Positions 11,019 through 19,377 of a stretch of 64,000 nucleotides of DNA are shown piece by piece (positions within the stretch are counted from its first letter, which is position 1; the number at the start of each line of letters is the position of its first letter). A program made the position numbers and the translations under genes. The notes beneath the pieces were generated by a model that made no database searches, had not been told where the DNA came from, and was given only the letters and a program-made list of their open reading frames with translations. Source of the DNA: Sphingomonas colocasiae (lineage in GTDB: Bacteria > Pseudomonadota > Alphaproteobacteria > Sphingomonadales > Sphingomonadaceae); NCBI RefSeq assembly GCF_019880585.1, contig NZ_JAINVV010000012.1, positions 124,001-188,000 of the forward strand. Direction: 5' to 3'.

Positions 11019-11274
11019 CCTCTCCTCCGCGATCAGCGAATGGGTGCCGGCGATGCAGCGAAGGCTGAGCCGATCCTCGGCGTCAGCATATTAACCATCG
11101 CGATTGACATCTCACGCGCTCTGCGCTCTTCTCGGCCTCACCGGGGAACTCACCGAGAGTGGCATCACCGGAGCATTGTAATCGCTCGTCGCGAGGCGAG
11201 GGAGGTCATGCTCTGTCGTGATGCTTCGCGCCCGAGCCCCTTCCGAACCTTCCGCGAGCCACGCGGAGGTTTTT

Positions 11275-12717
11275 ATGGCTTATCCAAGGAATGCCCCGTT
11301 CGATGCCGATGCCATCCGGCTGGGTATCGAGTATATGGCCCCCAAGGCGCTGCAGCGCCCGAACCGGTCCACGCGCAAGCACAGTGACCGGCAGAGCAGC
11401 GCACTGGAAGCAGCGCTCGACACGTTCGGCGTCGTCGCTCCGGTACCCGTCGATGCGGACAACCGGATCATCGATGGCGATGCCCTCGTCCAGGCCGCGA
11501 TCAGGCTTGGGCTGACCGAGGTGCCGGTGGTCAGGATCTCGCACCTGTCGCCGGCCCAGCTTAGGGCGCTGCGCCTGACGCTCAACCGCCTCTCCGAACT
11601 CGGCGCTTGGGATATCGATGAGTTGCGGATGGAGATCGGTGAGATCCTGACGCTCGACGTCGACTTCCCGCTCGAGGTGATGGGCTGGAACACGGCCGAA
11701 CTCGATGTGCTGATGACGCCGCTCGCGTCCGCTGACGCGAATGAGCCGGAAGAGGTGCCGCCAGTGCAACCCGTTGCAATTTCGCAGGCCGGGGATGTCT
11801 GGCAGCTGGGGCGGCACCGGCTGATCTGCGGCTCGTCGCTGGAGCCGGAGGTCTGGCGGATCCTGATGCAGGGCCGCCGGGCCAGGATGGCGTTCAGCGA
11901 TCCACCATTCAATTGCCCGGTGGCAGGCCATGTGTCCGGACTGGGCAAGAAAACCCATCGCGAGTTCGCGATGGCCAGCGGCGAGATGTCCGACGCCGAG
12001 TTCGAGGCGTTCCTGAACACCGCGCTGACCCGGATGGCCGAACAGGCCGAGGACGGCGCGATCCTCTCGGTCTGCATGGACTGGCGCGGACTGCCTATAT
12101 TGCACGCCGCGGCGCGGGCAGTGGGATTATCGGTTCTCAACCTGTGCGTCTGGAACAAGACGAACGGGGCGATGGGGTCGCTCTATCGATCGAAGCACGA
12201 GCTGATCTATATCTTCAAGGTCGGCAAGGCCCCGCACATCAACAATGTCGAGTTGGGCAAGCACGGCCGATATCGCACCAATGTCTGGGACTATGCTGGC
12301 GCCAACAGCTTCGGCAAGGGCCGGATGGCGGATCTGGCCGATCATCCGACGGTCAAGCCCACCGCACTGGTCGCCGATGCCATTCGGGACGTCACCCGTC
12401 ATGGCGACATCGTGATCGACGGCTTTATCGGCTCGGGCTCGACGATCCTCGCGGCCGAACGCGCGGATCGCATCTGCTACGGCGTCGAGCTCGACCCGCT
12501 CTATGTCGATGTCGCAATCCGGCGCTGGCAGGAGGCGACCGGCAAGGAGGCGATGCTGGAAGCCGGCGGCCTGCCGTTCAGCGCGGTCAAGGCGGAGCGC
12601 TGTCCCGAAGACGGTGCATCGGTTGACGAGCCGGACGTCGATGAGTGCGACGACGAGACCGTTGTGCCGATCGCGCCGCCCTTGTCGCGCCCGCGCCCGT
12701 TCCGCCGCGCAGCCTGA
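11275..12717 (+). CDS. ParB-domain/DNA methyltransferase fusion
   Basis: A 480-residue protein. Residues ~10-110 form a ParB/sulfiredoxin-like domain (NRIIDGDALVQAAIRLGLTEVPV), and the rest is an amino-methyltransferase of the N4/N6 class. The catalytic DPPFN is at about 209-213 and the SAM motif FIGSGST at about 384-390, i.e. catalytic motif before SAM motif (beta-class order). It should modify adenine or cytosine in DNA; the site is unknown. The ATG at 11275 has a GGAGG site; a start at 11218 is less likely. It is followed by DUF5681 and terminase genes, a recurrent phage-derived trio. Confidence 0.88.
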   Translation: MAYPRNAPFDADAIRLGIEYMAPKALQRPNRSTRKHSDRQSSALEAALDTFGVVAPVPVDADNRIIDGDALVQAAIRLGLTEVPVVRISHLSPAQLRALRLTLNRLSELGAWDIDELRMEIGEILTLDVDFPLEVMGWNTAELDVLMTPLASADANEPEEVPPVQPVAISQAGDVWQLGRHRLICGSSLEPEVWRILMQGRRARMAFSDPPFNCPVAGHVSGLGKKTHREFAMASGEMSDAEFEAFLNTALTRMAEQAEDGAILSVCMDWRGLPILHAAARAVGLSVLNLCVWNKTNGAMGSLYRSKHELIYIFKVGKAPHINNVELGKHGRYRTNVWDYAGANSFGKGRMADLADHPTVKPTALVADAIRDVTRHGDIVIDGFIGSGSTILAAERADRICYGVELDPLYVDVAIRRWQEATGKEAMLEAGGLPFSAVKAERCPEDGASVDEPDVDECDDETVVPIAPPLSRPRPFRRAA

Positions 12718-12774
12718 TCATGCGCCCGCTGCGGCGCCCTGCCGCGGCGGGCCTTTGCAATGTGGATTTCGAAG

Positions 12775-13239
12775 ATGACTGATACAGCACGCAAACCCAT
12801 TTTCCGCCAGCGCCCCCGATTGTCGCAGCCAGCAGCCTCCGCCACCCAGGATTATGAGGTCGGCTACGGCAAGCCGCCCAAAACCACGCGCTTCAAGCCC
12901 GGCCAGTCGGGTAATCCCAGGGGACGCCCGAAAGGCTCGCCGAACGTCAGGACCATCGTCCGGGACCTGATGAGCGAGAAGGTCCTGGTCGAGACCGGCC
13001 GGGGCAAGCGCAAGGTGCCGGTGATCATGGCATTGATCATGCGCAAGCGCGCCGAGGCGATGAAGGGCGATCACCGGTCCGCCGCCTTCCTGCTGACTCT
13101 TTACAGTGAGGCCGTACCCGACACGACGGAACAGCACAGCAAGAGCCAGAGCGCGGAAGAGCTCAGCGAGAGCGATCGCGCGATCCTCGAAGCCTATGAA
13201 GCCGACCTCGCCAGGCGGCTCGGAAAGGACGGGGAATGA
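12775..13239 (+). CDS. DUF5681 protein, terminase-associated
   Basis: About 154 residues. The N-terminal half holds the DUF5681 signature YEVGYGKPPKTTRFKPGQSG followed by NPRGRPKG, and a basic helix region follows. Proteins of this family lie just before large terminase genes and may serve as a small-terminase-like or DNA-binding subunit; that role is inferred. The stop overlaps the terminase ATG by 4 bases, which implies coupling. An in-frame ATG at 12760 would add five residues; neither start has a good ribosome site. A GC hairpin precedes it. Confidence 0.8.
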   Translation: MTDTARKPIFRQRPRLSQPAASATQDYEVGYGKPPKTTRFKPGQSGNPRGRPKGSPNVRTIVRDLMSEKVLVETGRGKRKVPVIMALIMRKRAEAMKGDHRSAAFLLTLYSEAVPDTTEQHSKSQSAEELSESDRAILEAYEADLARRLGKDGE

Positions 13240-14711
13240 ACCGGCAACGCATATTCGAAGCCCTTCTGCGCCGTGACTTTTTCGTCTTCCTCCAGAAGGT
13301 CTTCGCGACGCTTCATCCCGACGATCCGCCGCTCGAGCGCTCGCCCTATCTGATGGCGGTCTGTCATGTGATGATCCTCGCCTTCACGGGTGAGATCCGC
13401 CGGCACGCGATCAACATCCCGCCCCGGCATCTGAAGTCGATCACCGTGGCTGTCGCGTTCCCCGCCTTCGTCCTGGGGCACCGCCCCTCCGCCAAGATCC
13501 TGGTCGCGGCCTATAGCGAGGAGCTCTCGCGCAAGCATGCGAAGGACTTCCGGACGATCGTCCAGTCCGACTGGTATCGAAGGCTCTTTCCCGAGATGGT
13601 CATCGACAGGGGATCCGACCGGCAGCTCGAGGTCGTCACCACCCGGACCGGAGCACGCCGGGCGGTATCGGTGGGTGGCACGCTCACCGGTCTGGGAGCC
13701 GACTATATCATCATCGACGACTGCATGAAGGCCGAAGACATCAGAAGCGCGGCGGTCAAGGACGGGCTGCGCCACTGGTATGAGAACACATTGCTGACCC
13801 GGCGGAACGATCCTGCCAATGGCGTGGTGATCTCGATCAGCCAGCGGCTCAGCGAGGACGATCTGACCGCCTATCTGCTGGAGAAGGGCTATGGCCATCT
13901 CAACCTGCCCGCCATTGCCGATGAGCGTGCCGAGATCCCGATCGGCGATGGAGAGTATTTCGTACGCGCTCCCGGCGACCTGCTGTTCCCGACGCGGTTT
14001 ACGCAGGCGGTGCTCGACGAGTTTCGGCGCGAGCTTGGGCCCCAGATATTCTCGGCGCAGTTCCAGCAGAACCCGGTCACGCCCGAGGGCAATCTCATCC
14101 GGATGGAGTGGTTCGGCGAATATGAAGGCGTCATAGACCCGAAGCACCGGCATCGCTGGCACAAGATCGTCCAGAGCTGGGATACGGCCGAGACCGCGAC
14201 ACCGACCAGCGACTGGTCGGTCTGCCACACCTGGGGTTACCGGGACGGCCACTGGTTCCTGCTCGACGTGTATCGTGCACGCGAGGAATATCCCGACCTC
14301 AAGCGCTCGGCACTCCGGCTGCGCCAGCTCTGGAAGCCCGAGCGCATCCTCATCGAGGCGGCAAGCGTCGGCAGGGCGCTGGCCCAGGAACTCCGCAAGG
14401 AGCATCAATGCCTGGAAGTGAAAGGCGTGACGCCGCGCGGCGACAAGCAGACGCGCGTGGTGGGGATCACGGGTCAGCTGGAAAGCGGCCGGTTCCTGCT
14501 GCCGGTCGACGCGCCCTTTCTGCGGGAATTTCGGTCGGAGCTGCGCGCCTTTCCGACGGGGAGCCGGCATGACGATCAGGTCGACGCGCTGGCCCAGTTC
14601 GTCAAGTTCCAGTTTGATCGCCGCGGCTGGGTGGAAGAGGAATATACCTCCACCGGACGCCCGACGGGCAGCAACCGGCCGCGGGGGCAGCGACTGAACC
14701 GCCGCTACTAG
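13236..14711 (+). CDS. Phage-type terminase large subunit
   Basis: A 491-residue packaging motor. The ATPase part has a Walker-A-like PPRHLKSITVA near residue 65 and Walker B YIIIDDCMKAED near 160. The C-terminal RNase H-fold nuclease shows SWDTAE, LIEAASVG and the final HDDQVDALAQFV. It would cut and translocate DNA in phage assembly. No portal, protease, capsid or tail genes follow in the window. Its stop overlaps the stop of the converging Ada-like gene (CTAG). The module may be a phage remnant or a satellite that uses another phage's capsid. Confidence 0.9.
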   Translation: MNRQRIFEALLRRDFFVFLQKVFATLHPDDPPLERSPYLMAVCHVMILAFTGEIRRHAINIPPRHLKSITVAVAFPAFVLGHRPSAKILVAAYSEELSRKHAKDFRTIVQSDWYRRLFPEMVIDRGSDRQLEVVTTRTGARRAVSVGGTLTGLGADYIIIDDCMKAEDIRSAAVKDGLRHWYENTLLTRRNDPANGVVISISQRLSEDDLTAYLLEKGYGHLNLPAIADERAEIPIGDGEYFVRAPGDLLFPTRFTQAVLDEFRRELGPQIFSAQFQQNPVTPEGNLIRMEWFGEYEGVIDPKHRHRWHKIVQSWDTAETATPTSDWSVCHTWGYRDGHWFLLDVYRAREEYPDLKRSALRLRQLWKPERILIEAASVGRALAQELRKEHQCLEVKGVTPRGDKQTRVVGITGQLESGRFLLPVDAPFLREFRSELRAFPTGSRHDDQVDALAQFVKFQFDRRGWVEEEYTSTGRPTGSNRPRGQRLNRRY

Positions 14712-15319
14712 CCGGCGGCGGCACCGATATACGCATCATACCCCGCCAGCATGGTCGCCACGACCGCTGGCGGGGTAACTTGTTTGAGGGGCCCTGCTGG
14801 CGGCGTTGCTGCCTCGTATCCGGCGAACGACCATTTCCACCACTCGCCGCCCCGCCACATCCGGACGCCCGAGCGAGCGGCATCAGTGACCATCAGGCCA
14901 TCGACCGGTGCATTGTCTTCGAACGGCACCAGCCGCCCGCGCTCCTCGCCGAGCACCGCATCGACCTCGGCCACTTTGGGTGGCAGGTTCAAATCATGAG
15001 CCCGCTGCCAGGCCAGCCTGAACGCCCGCCATCGCTCTGGCCGGCAGGATGCGCAGGGCCGATGCCCGGCGGCCAGCGATGTAGCCTCATCGAGAAAGAA
15101 CAGTTCGGTATAATGGCCCGGCCGCATCAGCTGGCGCCGGATGCCCGGCCAGCGCGGCAGGCAGGTGATCCAGGCGTCCCTGGCGGCGTGTCTGACGATC
15201 TGTCGGTTCGCATCGTGCAGGCAGCCGCGATTGCCCATGAACATGCCTCGCTCGGGGGTGGCGACGATCTCGCCGAACGGGTTGACCCGGTTGCGCAGAG
15301 GTCGCTTCGCCTCAGGCAT
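14708..15319 (-). CDS. Ada metal-binding-like Cys protein
   Basis: A 203-residue protein whose LAAGHRPCASCRPERW (C89, C92) closely follows the zinc-site wording of the Ada N-terminal domain (LAAGFRPCKRCQP). Two further cysteines, C33 and C53, could complete a Cys4 site. No methyltransferase or AraC domain follows, so a repair role is not shown. The ATG at 15319 overlaps the TGA of the upstream nuclease gene (ATGCCTGA). Extending the ORF further upstream would run antisense-like through that gene. It is last in a three-gene operon. Confidence 0.65.
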   Translation of the reverse strand: MPEAKRPLRNRVNPFGEIVATPERGMFMGNRGCLHDANRQIVRHAARDAWITCLPRWPGIRRQLMRPGHYTELFFLDEATSLAAGHRPCASCRPERWRAFRLAWQRAHDLNLPPKVAEVDAVLGEERGRLVPFEDNAPVDGLMVTDAARSGVRMWRGGEWWKWSFAGYEAATPPAGPLKQVTPPAVVATMLAGYDAYIGAAAG

Positions 15320-16520
15320 CAGCGCGGACAAGCAGGCGTGGCCGCAGGCTGTTGGCGAACTGGTTGGCCGCGCTGGCCAGCAGCGCGATCTGGCGATCCT
15401 CTTCGGCCCCATCCCATGGCGTTGGCGAGGACCATTCCAGCTCGATCGCGGCCTGATCGCTCTTCTCGCTCCAGACGGGTCCCGGCAGCCCTGCATCCTC
15501 GAACTCGCGGTCGATCGCCTCGCGATCGGCGATGAGCCGTTCGTAGAGCGCGAGCCCTTCCCCACCCTTGAGGCCAAGGAATATGCCGACCTTGCGTTGC
15601 GGCAGGCTGCGCCACAGCGTGACATGGACATCGCCGGGCAGGTCCATGCGCATCCAGTTGTGTCCGGCAATGCGTGGCGGGGGCTGGCCGGGATCGTCGA
15701 GCCTGAGCTCCGCCTGGAATCGCTCGGCGAATGCGCGCCATTGCTGAGCCATCTCGGGATCGGCCTTTGTGCCGGCCGCGCGCGGCCGGGTCTCCGGTTC
15801 GGGTTCGATCCGCGACACGCTGACGCCCATGGCTTCGTTGCGGATGACCAGCCGCTCGATATTGGTGGTCTTCACCAGCACCCGGGGCTGGACCACGACC
15901 CGTTCGCGATCCTCGCTGTCGGTGAAGCGATAGTGCGGCATCTCGATCATGCCGAAGGAGAAGCCGAGATTGGCGTGGCCGTTCAGATACTCGCCGATGC
16001 GCGAGGTGCCCTCGGTGATGCCGTCACCCACGATCAGCAGCAGGAAGCGTCCCGCCGCCAGATCGCGCGAGACCTGATCGACCAGCCGCGCCTCGTCGAT
16101 GGTGGCGCCGCTGTCGCGGACCAGTTCGTAGAGCACATTGCCGGGCCGCTTGGTCGCCGCCGAGATCTGGCGCTGCAAATCCTCATAGGAGAAATGCGCG
16201 AGTTCGCGCGCATAATCGAGGATCTGGCCGACCACTTCCCTGCGCGCCTGCGGATTGCGCCAGAGCTTGCACTCGACGATCACCAGCCTGCCATGCTCGT
16301 CCACCAGCAGCGCGTCGATGCGGCCGACGCCGGGGATGACCAGTTCCTTCGCGACCGAGATCAGACTGCCATAGCCCGGATCGATATCATGGACCGGCAG
16401 CATCGCCGGATGGTCGAACAGCAGGTCGCGCAGCATGTCCTCGCGGTTGGCGACGCCGACGGCTTCGCGCTGGACGATCCGGGGCGGTGCGCCATCGTTC
16501 AGGATGACGAGGTTGCTCAT
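15312..16520 (-). CDS. PD-(D/E)XK nuclease-like protein (NucS/DUF91-type core)
   Basis: A 402-residue protein. The N-terminal domain carries a nuclease core: D69 in GRIDALLVD and E83-C-K85 in LVIVECKLWRN, which fit the PD-(D/E)XK pattern found in NucS/DUF91 proteins. The C-terminal ~130 residues are a separate domain (MAQQWRAFAERFQAEL, RKVGIFLGLKGGEGLALYERL) of a kind that describes DNA- or effector-facing modules. It is the middle gene of an operon with 4- and 8-base overlaps on either side. Substrate and role are unknown; genome defence or repair are both possible. Confidence 0.75.
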   Translation of the reverse strand: MSNLVILNDGAPPRIVQREAVGVANREDMLRDLLFDHPAMLPVHDIDPGYGSLISVAKELVIPGVGRIDALLVDEHGRLVIVECKLWRNPQARREVVGQILDYARELAHFSYEDLQRQISAATKRPGNVLYELVRDSGATIDEARLVDQVSRDLAAGRFLLLIVGDGITEGTSRIGEYLNGHANLGFSFGMIEMPHYRFTDSEDRERVVVQPRVLVKTTNIERLVIRNEAMGVSVSRIEPEPETRPRAAGTKADPEMAQQWRAFAERFQAELRLDDPGQPPPRIAGHNWMRMDLPGDVHVTLWRSLPQRKVGIFLGLKGGEGLALYERLIADREAIDREFEDAGLPGPVWSEKSDQAAIELEWSSPTPWDGAEEDRQIALLASAANQFANSLRPRLLVRADA

Positions 16521-17227
16521 GATGGCGTATCCGCTTTTGCGATCTCGATCACCCGGCCGTCGGTGAGGATGAGCTGGACGGTGCCGGTGGCGGCGCCGAT
16601 CAGCTGGGAGACGACCGAAGCGCCAAGCCCCTGCAGCGCCACCCCGTTCATCTGGATGATCACCATGCCGGATTTAAGCCCCGCGACCTCGGCGCGGCTG
16701 CCGGGCCGGACCTCCGCCACTTCGGCGCCGTCGGCATGGGCGGCGACCGAGAAGCCGAAGCCGGAGGATTTGGCGGTGGCTGCCATCGTCGATGCGGGCG
16801 GGAGGCCGAGGCGCTTGCAGGCGTCGGGGAGCGTCGACCATTCGCTCTGTTCGACCACGGCGTCGATGACGCTGTCATTGTCGATGATGACCGCAAACTG
16901 GCGGCGTCCGACATAGCCGCCAAAGCCGTTGCGGGCATTGACATAGCCGCAGCTTACATAGCCAAATCTCTTGCCTGCCAGTGAGGTCTTGAGCCCGTCC
17001 GCCTTGTAACCGCTCGGCCATTCGAAGCGGGCGCTCTCGGGATCGAGAAGCTTCGCGCGGATCGCCTGTTCGCCGAGTTCGCGGTAGCGGTCCCAGTCTG
17101 GCGCGGGCCCGTATTGATGGGGCGGCTCGGGTGCTTTCTTCGCCTCGGCCGGCACGGCGATGAGCGCGGCCAGCGGGATTGCGCAGGCGCTGGTCCAGCG
17201 CCGCGCGGATAGCTTCATGAACGTCAT
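16517..17227 (-). CDS. Exported PDZ-domain protein
   Basis: A 236-residue protein with an N-terminal signal peptide (CAIPLAALIAVPAEA). A central region has CGYVNARNGFGGYVGRRQFAV. A C-terminal PDZ-like domain follows (VAEVRPGSRAEVAGLKSGMVIIQMNG). No protease domain is visible, so it is probably a binding or scaffold protein in the periplasm. It overlaps the nuclease gene by 4 bases, which is odd for an exported product paired with a nuclease. MKLSARR at 17218 is an alternative start. Confidence 0.7.
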   Translation of the reverse strand: MTFMKLSARRWTSACAIPLAALIAVPAEAKKAPEPPHQYGPAPDWDRYRELGEQAIRAKLLDPESARFEWPSGYKADGLKTSLAGKRFGYVSCGYVNARNGFGGYVGRRQFAVIIDNDSVIDAVVEQSEWSTLPDACKRLGLPPASTMAATAKSSGFGFSVAAHADGAEVAEVRPGSRAEVAGLKSGMVIIQMNGVALQGLGASVVSQLIGAATGTVQLILTDGRVIEIAKADTPS

Positions 17228-17303
17228 GACGTCTCCCCGTTCGGGCGACGTCTTCAGCTCGGGCCTCTTTCGTCGCGCCTATGTCCTCTCGGGGCGACGG
17301 CCG

Positions 17304-17461
17304 AAGCCGGATGTTGGAAACCTGAGGTAGCCCACAGGCGCATGCGCCTTTACCGGCAAGCCGGCTGGACATGCGCGCATGCCACCCGGCCGAGAATTCG
17401 ACCGAGTTGGCTACCTTTGGGGTTTCCACGCCCCACCTTCCGGCTTTCACGGAAGGCGGGG
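17304..17461. other. Strongly structured intergenic region (possible RNA or element)
   Basis: Nested inverted pairs enclose one another: AAGCCGGA 17304-17311 with TCCGGCTT 17439-17446, GGAAACC 17316-17322 with GGTTTCC 17421-17427, and AGGTAGCC 17325-17332 with GGCTACCT 17409-17416. Inside are self-complementary hairpins AGGCGCATGCGCCT (17336-17349), CCGGC/GCCGG (17353-17364) and CATGCGCGCATG (17370-17381). A competing hairpin, CCCCACCTTCC with GGAAGGCGGGG (17431-17461), excludes the outer stem. There is no ORF. It lies between the PDZ gene start and mucR. Confidence 0.5.
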
Positions 17462-17544
17462 CCAGATTGCTTGGTTCGGACAGGAAGACAAGTCTTTTAG
17501 ACGCCCCTGTGCACCGAAACGTCGGTCAAAACGGGGCAGGTCGG

Positions 17545-17570
17545 TTTGGATATTTGGTCCATTTTGGATA
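17545..17570 (+). promoter_or_regulatory. Direct TTTGGATA repeats upstream of mucR
   Basis: TTTGGATA occurs at 17545-17552 and 17563-17570 (18-base spacing) in the T-rich stretch 38 bases before the mucR ATG. AACGGGG also occurs on both sides (near 17530 and 17573). MucR-family proteins often bind T/A-rich repeats in their own promoters, so autoregulation is plausible but unproven. Confidence 0.3.
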
Positions 17571-17607
17571 GAAACGGGGTCAAGCGAATATGTGGGGAGG
17601 CCAATCC

Positions 17608-18195
17608 ATGTCCGACACCGAAAACAACGCCGAAACCAGCACCGAAACCAGCGCATCCAGCATCGATGCCGTCGAGCTTGCCGCCGATCTGACCATGGCC
17701 TGGCTGGCCAATCCCAATACCCGTGCCGATGCCGCGGACGTGCCCAGCTTCCTCAAGCTCATGCATGGCGCGGTTGCCGAACTGGCGGCGGCCCAGGCAC
17801 CCGCGGCGACCGCCGCCGTTGAAGCGCAGCCCGACCATGCACCGGCGGTGACGGTCCGGAAGTCGCTGGGGTCGAAGGATCACATCATCTCGATGATCGA
17901 CGGCAAGCCCTATCGGACGCTGCGCCGACATCTGAGCACGCATGGGCTGACGCCCGATGCATATCGCGAGCGCTACAATCTGAAGCCCGATTATCCGATG
18001 GTGGCCGAGAGCTACTCCGAAGCGCGGCGGGCGATGGCGATGAAGATCGGACTTGGCCGCAAGCCGGGTGAGAAGGCGCCGGTGAACAAGGCGCCGGCAA
18101 AGGCCACCCCTGCCAAACCCGCCAAACCTGCCGCAGGCAAATCGCCGGCTGCCGCAAAGAAAGCGGCGCGGAAACATCTGAGCGGAGAAGGCTGA
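17608..18195 (+). CDS. MucR/Ros-family transcriptional regulator
   Basis: A 195-residue protein. The C-terminal half carries the Ros/MucR domain (DHIISMIDGKPYRTLRRHL then STHGLTPDAYRERYNLKPDY and PMVAESYSEARR...MKIGLGRK). The Cys that normally begins the zinc site (IVCLEDG in MucR) is Ser here, as in zinc-independent family members; the Asp and the HxxxH remain. The tail is an Ala/Lys/Pro-rich histone-like extension. Start at 17608 with GGGGAGG 7 bases upstream. MucR proteins act as H-NS-like silencers in alphaproteobacteria; accessory DNA around it fits that role. Confidence 0.88.
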   Translation: MSDTENNAETSTETSASSIDAVELAADLTMAWLANPNTRADAADVPSFLKLMHGAVAELAAAQAPAATAAVEAQPDHAPAVTVRKSLGSKDHIISMIDGKPYRTLRRHLSTHGLTPDAYRERYNLKPDYPMVAESYSEARRAMAMKIGLGRKPGEKAPVNKAPAKATPAKPAKPAAGKSPAAAKKAARKHLSGEG

Positions 18196-18224
18196 GCGGC
18201 TCCCTCCGTCTCGTCTTTCCGGAC

Positions 18225-18422
18225 ATGACCTCCGAGCAGGAGCGCTGGGCGTTCGCCAGCCAGCTCATCGACATCCATGGATCCGACATCGGCCGGTTCA
18301 TGACAAAGCGTTTTTACGCCATGCTTGAAGCCGGTGACGAGAGTGGTCGGCGGTTCTGGGAGGACATCGCCGAGCGTGTCCTGGCGCTCACCGGCCCCAC
18401 CACCGGAGCGAAGCGGCAATAG
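18225..18422 (+). CDS. Small DUF6961-like protein
   Basis: A 65-residue protein starting 29 bases after mucR. The pattern EQERWAFASQLIDIHGSDIG, then AMLEAGDESGRRFWEDIAERV, matches the small DUF6961 proteins seen widely in sphingomonads. Function is unknown. It probably shares the mucR transcript, which ends at the terminator at 18529-18560. Confidence 0.6.
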   Translation: MTSEQERWAFASQLIDIHGSDIGRFMTKRFYAMLEAGDESGRRFWEDIAERVLALTGPTTGAKRQ

Positions 18423-18528
18423 CCCGCGATTCGAAAAATGTCGTTTTCTTACAATACCGAATCTGCTTGCCTGACTAGCAGCAACCCGCGACCCGAAGAG
18501 ACCTTTTAAACAGGGGGCCTCTTCACTT

Positions 18529-18560
18529 GGAGGCCCGGGCGGCTTGCCGCTCGGGCCTCC
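18529..18560 (+). terminator. Terminator after mucR and the DUF6961-like gene
   Basis: GGAGGCCCG pairs perfectly with CGGGCCTCC across a loop that itself folds (GGCGGC/GCCGC), followed by CTTTAT. A strong GC stem at the end of the mucR transcription unit. Confidence 0.7.
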
Positions 18561-18771
18561 CTTTATCTCGGCGCCGGCCCCGAACCGGCGATAACAGGCA
18601 TTCAATGGGCGGGGGCCAGATGACCGGAGCATGGTCGCCCTGGTGGCGATATGCTTTGGTCATTCATATGGCGGTTGCATCACCCGGGCGTATCCTATCT
18701 GTTTGAACGCGCGATCTGGTTCGTTGGAACGTTACGCGCCTCTGCTCGCCTGGAGTGGGAAGGAGATGTTC

Positions 18772-19005
18772 ATGAGCAATTGGATTGGTGCGTTGATCGG
18801 TGCGGCGATCGATCGCCGTGATGGCGACAGCGGGATCAAGGGCGCCGCGATCGGTTATGCGGCTCAGGGGCTTGTGCGTGTTGTCGCACCTCTGGCGGTG
18901 ACGTTCGCCATTGGATGGGCCGTGCAGAAAGGCGTCAAGGCTGGCATCGGCGCATTGCGGGAGGGACGGTCGAAGACTGACGCGGAACAGTCGAGCGCGG
19001 ACTGA
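18772..19005 (+). CDS. Small Gly/Ala-rich membrane-like protein
   Basis: A 77-residue protein with an AAGGAG site 6 bases before the ATG at 18772 (the ATG at 18766 sits inside that site's spacing). The central part, about residues 25-55, is hydrophobic (GYAAQGLVRVVAPLAVTFAI, WAVQKGVKAGIGAL) and could form one or two short membrane helices, resembling glycine-zipper proteins. The charged tail ends in a run of Ser, Asp and Glu. No family was recognised. It stands alone between terminators. Confidence 0.5.
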   Translation: MSNWIGALIGAAIDRRDGDSGIKGAAIGYAAQGLVRVVAPLAVTFAIGWAVQKGVKAGIGALREGRSKTDAEQSSAD

Positions 19006-19377
19006 TCCGCGTCCGCACACGATGCCACTTCACCTTTAGCTCGCTCACTGCCTGGCTGACAGGCCGGCCCTGGTCTCCGGCCTGCTGGACATGCTGTGGG
19101 GCTGCATGCCCGGAAGCCAACGGCGTGGGGCACCGGTTGGCAACAGGGTCCAGCTAGCCGATTGACGGACTTTCGCAAAGATGATTGTCGAGCGCGGGCA
19201 CCATGCAAGGGTCGGCCCGAAGACAATTTGCACCCCATCAATTGACGCTGCTTTCGTCTCCTTCTGGGCCGCGAGTTGCCTGTCCGCTTTGAGGACTACG
19301 CCCCCTGTGAAGCGGACATGCATCATCGCCGTCCCGACTCGAATCGCTCCGCCGCAATCACGTCCAGCCAGCATCGG
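19006..19377. other. Gene-free spacer
   Basis: 372 bases with no ORF of convincing composition, no tRNA and no clear terminator. Short inverted words such as GGCCGG near 19060 occur, but nothing extends into a stable element. It separates the small membrane-like gene from two minus-strand genes that converge on it. Confidence 0.4.

Noticed and set aside
15141-16916. 591-codon plus-strand ORF
   Set aside because: Antisense to the PD-(D/E)XK nuclease and PDZ genes; composition is that of a shadow frame.
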